From NCBI GenBank assembly GCA_005656395.1, contig SRSI01000009.1, forward strand, positions 930,001 to 994,000: a stretch of 64,000 bases of DNA, in the 5' to 3' direction. Each line of letters opens with the position of its first letter. Within the stretch, counting starts at the first letter, position 1. Both the position numbers and the translations under genes were made by a program. Source of the DNA: Strongyloides papillosus. Taxonomy: Eukaryota; Nematoda; Chromadorea; Rhabditida; Strongyloididae. The notes under the pieces were generated by a model, which was given only the letters and a program-made list of their open reading frames with translations, was not told the DNA's origin and did no database searches. Positions 37,138 through 49,904 of this stretch are shown one piece after another.

Positions 37138-38841
37138 CTAGTGATATTGAAGTGCACTTTTGTTAACCAAAGATAGAAAATGTAACCAATAAATAATATT
37201 AAAAAGAGTAAAAAGAGCAGGAAATATCCGTCTAGCTATTTTATCCCATTGATCTGGACTACGAAATATCGTCCTTAAAATACTAATATTTAAAATTGTC
37301 AATAAAAACAAACCTTCCCAAATTAAATTTATTTTTTTTAATATAACCACCATTTGAAATCTTTTTATTTCCAAATATAAATGAACTTTGGCATTCTATA
37401 TTTGTTAATCTTTGTATATTTTCACATTGCCTTCCGTTTTCTAAATCGGTATTAACTTCATTTCCTAAAGTTATATTTCCATTTATAGAACCATAACTTT
37501 TTGAATTGGGAATTCTTATATCACAAATAGATTCAAATTCCCCTTTTTTCGTTTTTTTTCTTTTTTTTGAACCTTTATGTATTTTTGGATTCCTTGATAC
37601 TCTATCAATATATCCTACAATAGCCAATTCTACCAATGAACTGAAAACAAATAGACAAGCCATAAGTATCCAAACATCAATTGATTTAATATAACTGACT
37701 TTTGGCATTGTTCTAGCCACACTACCATATTGAAATGTTAATGCCATTAAGGCACTTACACCAAGAGTCATTCGTGCAGGTAATGCACGGTAGTCTAGCC
37801 AAAAAGCAATCCACGAAACCAAAACACAAATATAAATCGGAATGTAAACATAAAGAATGTAAAAGCCAACTTTCCTTTTTAAAATAAATGATACGCTTAG
37901 TTGATCCCATTTTCCAGCAGCATAGTAAAAAGAGTTTTCCGACCATTTTAATTTTATGAGTTCGAAGTCTGGTAATTTTGTTTTTGTTTCATAAGAAAAT
38001 ACCGGGTCCCAACTTCTCCATTTAAGCCTAACTTTATCTGTATTATAAGCATATGATTCAATTATTAGTTCGCATTCCTATAAATAAATAACATTGAAAA
38101 ATAGATAAAAACAAATATAAAAAAATTAAAATTACTAACATTATGATCAATTGGAAATAAAACTAAATCTAAATAACATGGTGCTTCAACACGCAATCTT
38201 GAATTAAGCCATACAGTTCCATTAGGATATATTAATAAAAATGTATTTGGTGTTGGAGATGAATGGAGAACACTTCTTTTACTATTAACAACGCAAACAA
38301 AAGGCTGCCATATTTTTTCAACCACTTGGTAATTCAATGTTAAATTTTCTAAACAATGAGAATATTGTGAAAAATCAAGTCTAGGATCATGCCAAATTTG
38401 TGAAAATAGTATATCTGCCGTAAAACTTCCAGTACTTTCATCTACATCATTGAAATTTTGTAGTGCCAATTCTATTATAACATCTACACCACGTTTTTTT
38501 GGTAATATTTGTTTATCATAATGAATACTAAAAAGTGATCTTAAAATTTCAATACTTATTACATCAACGTTATCTTCATTACAATTATCTGGACTTAAAT
38601 TTAATTTATCAACTGAAAAGTTTAAGAATGTAATAGAAAATTTAAAGATGTTATTTTATTTACAATTATTAGCGAAAAAATTTGTTGTCGGTTTGATATT
38701 ATTAGAAAATTTTCTGTTATTTTCATTTTCAGAAACATCTTCTACATCAACCATTGGAGGAATATTATATTTGTCTCCATATGTAACTGCTGCCACAAGA
38801 ATAGATAGGAAAGAATATATCATAATATAAAAAATTAACAT
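37138..38841 (-). CDS. Cys-loop ligand-gated ion channel subunit, anion type
   Basis: Pentameric ligand-gated channel subunit for the neuronal or muscle plasma membrane. Exons 38841-38664, 38612-38140, 38077-37314 and 37282-37138 have consistent phases (1, 0, 2), giving 519 residues. A hydrophobic signal peptide opens at ATG 38841. The extracellular domain has WHDPRLDF, YPNGTVW and a true Cys-loop spanning the exon 2/3 junction, with 13 residues between Cys ~205 and ~219. M1 lies at ~288-309. M2 begins with PARMTLGVSALMALTF (~317), and the Pro-Ala-Arg step before M2 is the hallmark of chloride-type channels. M3 is near 348-367, a basic ~110-residue loop follows, and M4 is at IFPALFTLFNIIYWLHFL. 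No paired Cys is seen in loop C, so it is not a nicotinic alpha subunit. The ligand is unknown. Confidence 0.9.
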
Positions 38842-41157
38842 AAATAACTCCAAAAAATAAATTTTTAAAAAATACTCAGATATATAAATAAAAACCTATA
38901 AATCGGAAAAAAAGAGCATAATACAATATTAAATAATCCTTAAACTTAATATGACAGCTTTGAAAATTTAAAAAGGATGCTATCTTATTTATCGTATTTT
39001 ATTAAATTCAACAATTATGAATTGATTTAAGTTATAACAAGGGAAACTTCTCATTCATATGCTATAATGGAAAGTGGTTTAATTTTTTTTCTATGAACAA
39101 CTCATTTTATTAAAATAAAACATTCTTTAGAAGTTGTTATATTTTCAAAATGGGAGAAATTTTTTAATTTAAAAAATTATTAAGAAATATTTTGATTAGA
39201 TATTACTTTTATAGTAAATTAGTTAAAATAAGATAGGATAACAAGCAATAACAAAAAATTAAAAGAAGTAAATAGGAATTGAAGATATTATTGTAAATAT
39301 TTTTTTACATCCTGTTTGTAGTTGAAGATCTTTTACCATTTAAATATTTTTTTATAAATTATCTTTGTTATATTATCAAATTTTTTGGATTTAAATATTA
39401 CTTAGTAAAAACTGCGGTGTATTTAACATAACATTGAATCTAATATTTATTGAGATATCATTTCAATTATAAAATTATTGTAATTTATTAAAAGTGATGT
39501 TTCTTATTTGTTTATACATTTTTATAATCGCTGGATAAAAGGATTCTATTGTCATCTTGCTTTTTAAAAAAAACTCTGGTATTAAAGATATTTTCTCTTT
39601 AAAGTATTATGAAAAAATTTTATTTTTTATTTGACACCATTTTAAATATTGCAACAAGTTAAATTTTATTGAATTTATAATATTTTTTTCAGTAACTAAA
39701 TTTTATAACAAAGACTTAAAATAAAACATTAAAAGCTTTAAAAAATATCATATATAAAATAATAAAAATTAAATATATAAGTGCTGTTTTTAAACTCATT
39801 CATAAAACTATATTTAATTCTTATATTTTTTAAAATTTCAAAGTTGTAGTGTCATTAAATTGTATTTTTACATGTGGATATCACTATTATAAATCAAGTG
39901 TTTAATCTGTATATGATATATAAACAATAAAGTAAATTTGCAAAACTCAAACAAGTTAATTTAAAAAAGTAAAAACCATAAAAACAAAAAGTATTTTTCC
40001 AATTTATATTTCTTCATAATTGAAAGAAATGTTTTTAATTTTTTGTTCTTATTAATCTTTTATAGAGTATTCATTAAAAATAATTCCATTTATTGATTAA
40101 TTTTAAATTAATCTTTTAATTGTAAAAGCTTCAATGACATTTTCTAAAAACGACGTTTTCTTAGAATTACAAAAAATTAAATTTTGATTAAATTTCAATC
40201 TGATTTATAAATTAGTAATACATTATTCTTTTATATTAAACCAATAATTTATCTATCTTTGCTTCTAAATTTTACATTACAAAACAAATGATTAAGCATT
40301 AAATAATCTGATCTAGCTTTATTAACACGTTGATTAAGTAAACATTTTGATGACCAAATTTTTTTTAGTTATTTTGTTACAATGTTTATTTTATTGTAAA
40401 TAAATTGCAAAATTATTAATTGCATAATAAACATAGAAAAAGTGAATTTATAATAAAATTTTTTCTTTTTGTAAAAAAATTAAACAACTAAAATTACAAG
40501 ATGTAGATAAACATAATTTATTTATTTTATTTAATTATATAAATGACTATTAAGATTTTTGAAGATGATTGTTAGTAAAGAAAATTTCATAATCAGTTTC
40601 CGAAAAATTAAGAAATTCTTGTACTTCCTCAATTATCATGAGTAAATAATTTTGATATTTGAAATACCCATTTCTTTACTGAACCTATTATTCTCTAACA
40701 CTTAATGGGATAATGAAAAAGAAAGATTTTGGCATTTGATGAAGAGATGAGTATTGACAAACACAATTATTATAAAATATTAAACACATTTTAGGAATAT
40801 TTGAAGAACAAAACTTTTAAAATATTTTTCACTAAATATTTAAAGGAACTTTTATATATGAATATTTATAAGAATTCAAATATATTTATAAGTACAAGTT
40901 TACTAACGATTATTTAAAAGTAAAGTTTATGGTAATAATGTTTTATTAATACAAATTATTATAATAAAAATTTTTGTAGTTTGACGTGAGATAAAATAAA
41001 AGGATACAGAGGAAATAAAATAAACTTGTAATGTAATTTTGTTATACGTCATAAAAATAACATCAAACTAGTAGATAAAATTATTTATAAAATCATATGT
41101 AATGAATTATAGATGCTTCGAATATACATAAAAAAATATTTAACAACTTTTATAAAT
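38842..41157. other. gene-poor stretch
   Basis: Upstream of the channel gene and downstream of the TMEM222-family gene, both minus strand. It is AT-rich. I see no coding region, RNA gene or notable repeat. Confidence 0.55.
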
Positions 41158-41715
41158 TTATACTAACGTTAAACATATTAATAAAATTACTCCACCATAA
41201 ATAATAAAAGGTGGAAGCCAATGTTTCCATAAATATTTTCTGTTAATTATCTCCCCTTCAAACATTATTTTTCTCACTAATTTAGCTTGATTCCAGCCAC
41301 CATTTAAATAACCACAATCATTTAAAATATCACAAACATATGAATGACAATTTGTTCCAATTAATGTATGAATTTTTCTGTTATAAATTTCAACATTCTT
41401 ATCAATAGCTTTGTTGTATTTTTCCACTTCCTCTGGTGATATTTTGATTTTGTACCGATAAATTGGTTTTCCAAATCCCAGTTTTCCTTTCTAAATTTTT
41501 ATTTTTCACAAAAAAAGTTAATAAAACTCACATTTACAAAATTAGAACCTAGAAAGTCAGTTGACTTTCCATTAGAATAAGTAATTCCTACATGACCAGC
41601 AAAAGGAAAAAGCCAACTATTTTTATATAAATTTATACATTATTTTTACCACTTACGTTAACATAGGGATTGTTGTCCATACCACATATGCTTCAGAATC
41701 ATCATCTCTTGACAT
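41158..41715 (-). CDS. TMEM222/RTE1-family membrane protein
   Basis: Small conserved membrane protein of the TMEM222/RTE1 (DUF778) family. The plant member RTE1 works in the Golgi/ER on an ethylene receptor. The animal role is poorly known. Exons 41715-41657, 41616-41532 and 41490-41158 have phases 2 and 0, giving 158 residues. Family landmarks are YVVWTTIPMLTWLFPFAGHVGI at the N-terminus (split by intron 1), GKPIYRYKI, the Cys/His stretch GTNCHSYVCDILN, and a C-terminal hydrophobic anchor LPPFIIYGGVILLICLTLV. It starts only 212 bp downstream of the stop of the metalloproteinase gene on the same strand, which would suit a two-gene operon. Confidence 0.9.
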
Positions 41716-41927
41716 TGTTTATTTACATAAATAAAATACTTAATGCAAAGTAAGAAAATAAAAAAATTCTTAAATTTAATGATATCAGCTGACAAAAAAA
41801 GACAACAAGGGATAACGTTATATTCAGTTTAAAAACAAATTTCGTTTTAGGATGATATATAAACAATTGTAAATATAGTAAAAGTAATTAATATTACTAA
41901 TTTTTAAAAAATAATAATTTTATAAAT

Positions 41928-43112
41928 TTAGCGGAATAATGGGAAATAATAGAAATATGCTGGTATATATCTTCCGTATCTTTGACCTTGATTTATATTA
42001 GGATTATTTTGAACCTGTGGCCCCTCATTATTGTAAAAATTTGTTGATAATCCATTAAAAAGATAATACAAAGTATTTTCTTTACTTAATGATCCACCGT
42101 AAATATTTTGAATATTTTGTATATCACTATAGGATAATTTCGGTTTAATATAATTTCCATTTATATCAATATTACTTTTATAGAATGGAGTCATTATTGA
42201 ACTAGGATCTTCAGAATGTTTTAAACCCAAAACGTGTCCTATCTCATGAGTTGCAATACTTAAATAATCAATTTGATTACTACTAAGTTTATCACTTTCT
42301 TTTACATACTTCCAATTTTCAGCATCATCAAAATGTAAAAATCCTCCTGGTCCCAAACTTGCATGTGCTTGAATGTTTAAAAAAGTTAAATTCATTTAAT
42401 ATATTTATGTTTTTCAAAGTTACTACCTTATGTAGTATAAATTTGTTGCTAGAAAAAACATTTTTTTCAAACTTACCCAAAGTTCCACCACTTCCATCAA
42501 ATGGCCAATCATCACCGTGTCTACCAGTTGCAAATTTTACCTCAACATCTCCATTATATTCTGTCTCGTAAAATGTTAAAGGAACAACAGCACTCCATAA
42601 AGCAAATGCTTCGATTAGTCCATTTTTACTATCCGTTATGTCTAATTTATTGGAATACTTATTTATTGTATATGATATAGTTGATTTACCCCATCTTGCT
42701 ATTGAACGTTTGTGAATATCACTTTTATTATCTGCATCAATATCAGAAATTCCACAACGTGGCGCACCCATTTTTATTTTAGTTTCATCATCCAAAACAC
42801 CCGTCTCCGGTAAACCACTAAATTTTTGAAATTCTATTAGTGATTCTGCTAATAGGTTATTAGGTATTAATTCTGGTATATTTGTTTCATTTAACAATGT
42901 TTGATTAATATAACCAAAATTTTGAAGATATTCCTACAAAATATTCTAAATGAAAATAATTTCCTTACATTAACTAATTTTTCTGGTATTGGGGAATGAT
43001 AGACAACATTTGGATCTCTTTGAGAAAGTAATTGAAACAGATCGAAATTATCAAAAGAGTCACAAATATTTAATGAAAAAATTGTTATCAAGAGTTTAAA
43101 TAATTGATACAT
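41928..43112 (-). CDS. minimal matrix metalloproteinase
   Basis: Secreted zinc endopeptidase that cleaves extracellular matrix or cuticle proteins. Exons 43112-42969, 42933-42477 and 42367-41928 have phases 0 and 1, giving 346 residues. A signal peptide opens at ATG 43112. The propeptide ends in the cysteine switch PRCGISD (Cys ~108), whose Cys keeps the zinc blocked until activation. The catalytic domain starts near 120, with the calcium/zinc region [18 protein letters not shown], zinc motif [11 protein letters not shown] (~241-251) and the Met-turn SSIMTPFY. No hemopexin domain follows. The tail of ~70 residues is Asn/Tyr-rich and ends in an aromatic patch. All catalytic residues are present, so an active enzyme is expected. 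Confidence 0.93.
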
Positions 43113-43990
43113 GTTAAAAACAGATACATTTTGGTAAAATACTAATATTTTATAAATATTTTTGATAACCTTTGAAATATCCTCTTAATATAAGATTATT
43201 GATGTTAATCCATAGAAATTATCTATTACCTTTTTTACTTCATTATGTTTCAAAATGTATAATTGATACTCATTTATTTTTTAATATAAAAGTATTTTTT
43301 AAATTATTTTTTTTACTTTATATTTAATTTTTTAAACTAATTCTTATCTTAAATTAGAATACAATTTCTTTTTAATTTATCTTTTAGAAATTTACTAATA
43401 TTTCAATTGAATTAATGTAATGATAATCGTAGTCATTTACAAAAAAAACTCTACTATTTTAATGATATAATAAATGTAAGTATAATTACTCCGTTACAAT
43501 TGATTAAGCACACCTGTAAAAAGGATACTATGAATCATTGCCTATTTATGTAAAATTGATACGTCATTTTTTGGATATTAAATTCATCAAGACCTCCATA
43601 AGATATTTAAAAATTTTTTTTAATGTTAAAAATCCTTTTTCTTGTATAATGATAAAAAGATAATCATTTTCAATAACGTTTTTGTATAAAAAAATTATAA
43701 AATTTTATAAAAATTGAACGTAAACATTTTAAGTATTTTTTTGGCAAAAGATTTCAATTTTTTGAATCATATAAAAAATTCAAACAAATCCGATGATTAA
43801 ATTTTACTAGAGATTCAAGGAATGGTAAATTTTAAAAATTTCACAATTTTTAAATATGTTGTTAAGAAAATACATCGTTATTCCAAATTTCCTTTTAAAA
43901 TTTTGAAATGCTACTTTATTTAGAATTTACTTGTTATTAATTTTGATTCTAATCAACTTAACTATTTTTGTATAAATAAAGTAGCTAAAA
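43113..43990. other. divergent upstream region
   Basis: Upstream DNA shared by the metalloproteinase (minus) and the G-patch gene (plus). It is AT-rich, and I see no defined element. Confidence 0.5.
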
Positions 43991-46088
43991 ATGTCCGAAA
44001 GTGAAGAAGAATCTATTGCCTTTGATATTAATTCTATGGATTATGAGGATGCATTAGGAGGAATGAATCGAAAACGAAGATATAACATGACAAAAGAAGA
44101 TCATTTATATGGTAAGTTTAATAGTGATGAATACACTAATATTCGTTTGTATAGGTATCTTCAAACCAGATGGAATCGATGAGGGAAGTGGATCGAAAAA
44201 TAAAAAATATGAGGATGAGAAAAAAAAATTATCAAAACCAATTAATTTTGTTTCTGGCGGAACAACTAAGGACAACGATGATAATGTTGATAAAGAAAAA
44301 AGAGAGCCAAAAAATGTTAATGTAAATACAAAGAAGTCTTTTCCAAACGAATTTGCTGGGATGAGAAGTTCTATGCCTAATAATATTTCAAAAGGTAGTG
44401 TTATTATGAATATTATGAAAAAGATGGGTTATGATGAAAAAAAAGGACTTGGAAAAGACAAACAAGGTACAATAGATACAATTGAAGTAAATGTTAGACC
44501 TGGAAGAGGTGCCTTGGGTTCATATGAATTTGAAAACAAGAGCGTCAATGAAAAATTGAAAAATAAAAATGAAGAATTTGTAAGTGATTCACAGAACAAA
44601 GAAAAAAATGAAAATTGGAAAAAGGGTAAAACTAACAAGAATAAAGAAAAAGTTAAATATGAAGACTACTATGATGTAACTAAAGTTGATCCAACAAAAA
44701 ATAAAAATGATACATCTATGAAAATAATTGACATGACTGGCAGGAGTACAAAAGTTTATGATAGCATACATTCATTATTGTCAACGAAAAACTATAATTT
44801 CGATGAATTTGATGGAGAATACTCAAAATATAATGTCCCAGAAGTAATACAAAATCTTAGTATGTTATGCTCTATGGCAGAGATTGAAATTGAGAAAAGT
44901 GGAAAAGAATATGTGGAAAAAAAATTTTTAATTAATAAATATGAAAATGATCTGAATGAAGTTCAAGAGAATATTTCAAAATTAAAAACTGAAATTGATG
45001 CAACAGAATATATGACTAGGAAATTGTCTGAATTTAATAAATTAAAATTTGACAATATAGCTAATGTCTATGATTTTGTTGTTAACTTATACGATGGAAG
45101 TCTTGGTGTACCTGGAAATAAAAGTATTATCAATGAAATAATTGTTGCAAAAATTTTGCCTTATTATTTAAGGAAATTTACAAGGTGGAATATTTTTGAG
45201 ATTGAAGAAAATACACCAAATCCTAACAATGACTTTCTTATGTGGAAAGGTTTTCTTAAGTCAATTGATGATCGTGAACTAGAACCACAAAACTATAAGT
45301 TATTTAAAAAGATCTCAGATTTACCAATATATGACAGAATTGTATATGAATCTCTCCATGTTCCTATAAGAAGAAGTATCCTATCATGGGAACCAAAAGA
45401 AGAGTGTGATATTTTAAAAAATTTCTTTTCGAATTACAAGGATATTATACCAGATTGGTTTAGTGAATATATCAAAATCCGCTTCATTGTTCCTAAAATT
45501 GAGAGTGAAATTGAATCATGGGATCCAGTAAAAGATCGTATACCGCTTCATAAATGGTTTATTCCAATACACAAAGTTATGTCTAACCATTTAAGGCACA
45601 CTCACTATATGATAAGAAATAAAATTGCTAAAGGGTTACAATTGTGGGAAGGTAAAGATTTATCGCCACTTAGATTCTTAAAAGTATGGAAGGACATATT
45701 TTCACCGAAAAGTTTCAAACATTTTATTAAGAAAAATATTATCCCTAAACTTCATTCTTATTTATCTGGCATTTCATTGACTTTAGAGTATAATTTCCTA
45801 GAATTAAAAAAGTTTTTCCAATGGGAAGATGTTATATCTACTGATGATATGATTGATATTTTCGTAAACTCATTTTTTCCTGGTTGTAGTTATTTTGTCT
45901 CAAAGAAATCAAACACAGATAGAGAAGGATTAAAGTTAGTTGCCTTATTTTATGTTAATCTTAGGAAAATATTACCATCAAACTTTTTATTTTTACCAAA
46001 TATAATGAATGAAATGTCTAATATGTTACTTATTATTAAGAAAGCAGCAATCGGAAAAAATTCATTTAAAAGCATACCACAATCCTAA
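43991..46088 (+). CDS. stip-1: G-patch splicing factor, TFIP11/septin-interacting protein family, short form
   Basis: Nuclear spliceosome-disassembly factor that partners the DEAH helicase PRP43/DHX15 through its G-patch. Exons 43991-44111 and 44155-46088 are joined by a 43-bp phase-1 intron, giving 684 residues. The acidic N-terminus has MDYEDALGG, and IFKPDG spans the junction. The G-patch lies at ~117-163 (SVIMNIMKKMGYDEKKGLGK...VRPGRGALG). A coiled coil follows at ~256-320, then the GCFC-like helical domain with WEPKEECDILKNFF, SWDPVKDRIPLHKWF and PWKDIF-like WKDIFSPKSF. The frame ends just after the helices that follow this domain. The C-terminal ~120 residues of animal relatives, including the FMP...G..IYIDR-type module, are absent, and no later exon carrying them is visible. 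Confidence 0.9.
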
Positions 46089-47090
46089 GTATACTTGATA
46101 TATAATTTTTTATATGTAAATATTGAATTGTTTTTTAGTTTCCAACACAATAAAAAAATTTTGTTTTTAATATATGTAGTAAAAAAATAAAAGATGTTTA
46201 ATAAAATGTATTGTTTAGTAAAATGCACAACATTTATCATGATAAGTTGTGATTGATAAAATTTCAATATTCATTTTTCCTATATTAAAAATTTAACAAC
46301 AATAAAACTTAACCATTACAAATAAAATTAAGTAGTAATTATTTTATGCCACTAAAAGAAGGAAGTGTTTGAGTGATGCAATATAGATAATTCCCTTTTA
46401 AATTAAAAAATATTATTAAATTAAAGTTTTCATAGATGGAAAATAAATCATTATGATTGAAATATTCCACCCAAATTCTATTCAAATATGAACTTTGTTA
46501 TGTATAAATAAAATCTTTGTACTATTATATCGAAAAAATATTTTATGGCACTTTGAGATATACAATTAATGAAAAGGAAATTTATACATTTATTAGATCT
46601 TTAAAATTGTAATGAAAGTAATTCAAGAGATATTAGAATATTCCAATACTAGTCTTCCAAACATTTTAAACTAAAAAAATTAATTTTAAATTTGCAATGT
46701 TAATCAACTTCTATAAAAATTACAATGCTCAATGATAATTTTAAAAAATGTTGCATAGAAAATACAAATAAAAATAATTTATACAAAAAATTTTTTCAAT
46801 AGTTTGTTCATTAAATGAACTAAAATTAACATAATAATATTCCGTTAAATTTATTTAGAATTAACAGTTTAATTAGCAAAAAAGAGTGTTTTAAAAATCA
46901 AATAAAAAAGCGTAGTAAATATGATGATTTAAATATTTAAATAATTCTATTGTTACCGCCCTCAAAAACTAAAAGTTCATCTTTACTGGATACATAAAAT
47001 GTGAAAAAATATTATAAATGATATTTACTCAATTTCGGATAACATAATTTTTAAATTATTATTCTATAAGTTTTATAAAGTATATTAATA
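46089..47090. other. gene-poor stretch
   Basis: Between two plus-strand genes. No coding region or RNA gene is seen. It holds the 3' flank of the G-patch gene and the promoter of the esterase-like gene. Confidence 0.5.
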
Positions 47091-48860
47091 ATGAGAAATA
47101 TTACACTACTAATTCTTCTGCTTTCTGCACTTTATTGCGATTCTCAAAAACCGGTTAGGACTAAAGATGGAATAATATATGGAATGAAACTTGTAAGGGA
47201 AATTCTTAAAATAATCAAATTTTTTTTATAGAAAAAGTACAGAAAAACTGTTACGGGTTATTTTGGTATTCCTTTTGCAAAACCTCCAATTGGAAAATTG
47301 AGATTTAAACCACCAGAACCATTGGAAAAAAATGCATTTAAAAAAGGTTTCTACGCAAACAGAATGGCAAGAACTTGTTTCTACAGACCAAGATATACTG
47401 GATTCATTGGTTTTGATTATTGGCATCCCAGATTTCTCAAATACTCTGAGGATTGTCTTCAATTAAATATGTGGGTACCAAAAAGACCAAATGGTGCAGT
47501 TTTAGTATATATTTTTGGTAGAGCATATCACTCCGGTTCTCCATCATTAGACATGTTCAATGGTGCTGTTATTGCTGCTAAAACAAGAACAATAGTTGTC
47601 AATATTAACTATAGATTGGACATACTTGGATTTGCTTTTCTTGGTAATGGTAAAGAAATTCCAGGAAATGTTGGACTTCTAGATCAACAAATGGCATTGA
47701 AATGGGTATATAATAATGTTAAGTATTTTGGTGGACATAAAGATATGATTACCGTATTTGGCCATGGAACAGGTGCCGCATCAGTTACCGCACACTTATT
47801 CTCTGAAAAGAGTTCAAAATATATCAAACGAGTTGCATTGTTTTCAGGAACGCTCAAAAATACTTGGGCTTATCAATCGAATAGAATTGTAAGTGAAAAT
47901 GTTGAAAAGCTTGCCAAGAGTTTAGGATGTGGAAGAAGCGAAAAAGAAATATTAAGATGTTTGCAGTCAGTAGATGTTCAAAGGCTTGTTGAAGCTGCTA
48001 ATAAAATTACACATCCAGAACAATCTCCGCTTATACATTCATTCACAATTGTTGAAAATGATGATTTATTCTTCAGAGGAAATGTTACGAAAAAAATGTA
48101 TAGGAAAGATATGAAACATAAATTTGATGTATTGATTGGAAAGACATCAGATGAAGCAACTTATTTCATGCCCCAATATTTAGATGTCGACGCATATGGA
48201 TGTAATTTTGACCCAAGAAAACCTGTAAATTCAGACTGTAATGCATGTAAAATGAACAAAACTAACTTTGATCTTGCAGTTAAATTGCTATCTGAAGAAT
48301 ATTATTTAGATAATCAGGATACAAGAAATATTGATAAAGTATATTCTCAATATGAAAAACCTGAATACAGAGATAAAGCAGCAAGACTGATCTCAGATTT
48401 CACTTTTGATTGTGATATAGTTCAATATGCAAAGTATATTTCTTCTTTCGTTAAAGGAAGAAAATACTTCTTTGAGTACAGAACGAGATCCTCATCAAAT
48501 CCTTGGCCACGCTGGATGGGAGCTATGCATGCATATGAGCTAGAATTTTTCTTTGGAATGCCATTTAGGCATGTTACGAGGTACAATAGATTGGCATATA
48601 AATTTGAAAGGGATTTCTCAGAAAGATTAGTTCACTTGCTTGGTGATTTTGCATTTACAGGAAAACCAGAACCTTACTGGAAACAATTCAATAAAAATCG
48701 TTTAATTGCTCTAGTCATTGATAAAAAATTAAATATTATACATCACCCACAATATGTTAATGTCTTTACTAATACATGCAAAATTCATGATAATATATTG
48801 AAAAAATATCCTGCTTGGGGTAGAAAATTCAACAACCTTAATTTGAAGAGACACACGTAA
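47091..48860 (+). CDS. cholinesterase-like carboxylesterase without catalytic serine
   Basis: Type-B carboxylesterase/acetylcholinesterase fold, secreted. Exons 47091-47192 and 47232-48860 are joined by a 39-bp phase-0 intron, giving 576 residues. A signal peptide (~1-17) precedes VRTKDGIIYG. Family blocks are GYFGIPFAKPPIGKLRF, EDCLQLNMWVP, NVGLLDQQMALKWVYNNV, and the C-terminal WPRWMGAMHAYELEFFFG. The catalytic Glu (~342, in SDEAT) and His (~467, in AMHAYE) are kept. The nucleophile elbow reads FGHGTGAAS instead of FGESAGAAS, so the serine position (~213, codon GGA at 47766-47768) is glycine and hydrolysis should be lost. Non-catalytic cholinesterase-like proteins act as adhesion or binding proteins in other animals, and clade IV parasites are reported to secrete many. 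A binding role here is inference. Confidence 0.93.
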
Positions 48861-49725
48861 ATCTTATCATTTCTTAACATAATTTACTACATTTGATAAT
48901 TCTTTTATATGTTGTATTGACAAATAAGGTGATATATTTATAAATACCATATTTTTTTAGATATCTAAAGATTATGCTCACATAAATTTTTCGTGATTAT
49001 ATAAATATTTTATGAAAGTTTTAATTCAAATATTATTATTCACGTTTATCAGCATCGAACTTCAATTTGCATTTTTTTAATAAAAAACAACTGATATTTT
49101 TATTTAAATATTGATATTAAATTTAATTAATATTGACTTATAATTTATTCACAAATAGTCAAATTTTTTAAATATCATGTAAAAAAATATATATATTCAA
49201 ATATATACAAATTAGAAATTTGACTTTATTAACTTTGGATAAAATTAATTTGTTGATATTTATCAGCAAAATTTCAGTACAAATTTGTCTATATCAAGAT
49301 CATTTTTTAATTTCATCATGACTTGTATATTAAATGGGTTATAAAGATTTTACAACATATTATTTTTAAAAAACAAAACTTAATTTTCTTTCCCTACAGT
49401 AGTAATATATATTTCGGTTTCATTATTTAAAAAGATTTTGAATTTCTTCCTTCATAAATTTGTAAGTGTTGTAATAGATGTGTATCAAAATATAATATAG
49501 AGGATGAAATTGGCATTCTATACAAAAATTTTTTCGTGAGAAAAATGAAATCACGAGAAAATAGTAAAGTTTGGTACCTATTGAAACGTTTAAATATAAA
49601 GTTAAATGTATTATTTTTCGTTTAAACATAATATTTTTTATGCACTAAAACATGTGCTAATAGTATAAGCATATTAGTGATCTAATAATTATTTTTAAGG
49701 TAAGAACTTGTAATGAAGATAATAA

Positions 49726-49743
49726 CCACCTACGGATAGGTGG
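49726..49743. repeat. perfect 7-bp hairpin with CGGA loop
   Basis: CCACCTA, loop CGGA, TAGGTGG. Perfect and GC-richer than the surroundings, in the gap between convergent genes. Confidence 0.7.
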
Positions 49744-49904
49744 AGAATGTCAGAATAAAACCCACATATTGATATTTAACTAAAGAGATTTATATATTAT
49801 ATATATTCATTCATATTCATTATTATTATTATTGTTTAAGATATATCACATAGAATAAAATACTTACTTACATCTTAATCTAAAGTCTTTATATCAGTAA
49901 ATCT

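Noticed and set aside
38842..38853. Channel start at a TTG codon four residues upstream
   Set aside because: An ATG at 38841 opens directly into the signal peptide and is the natural start.
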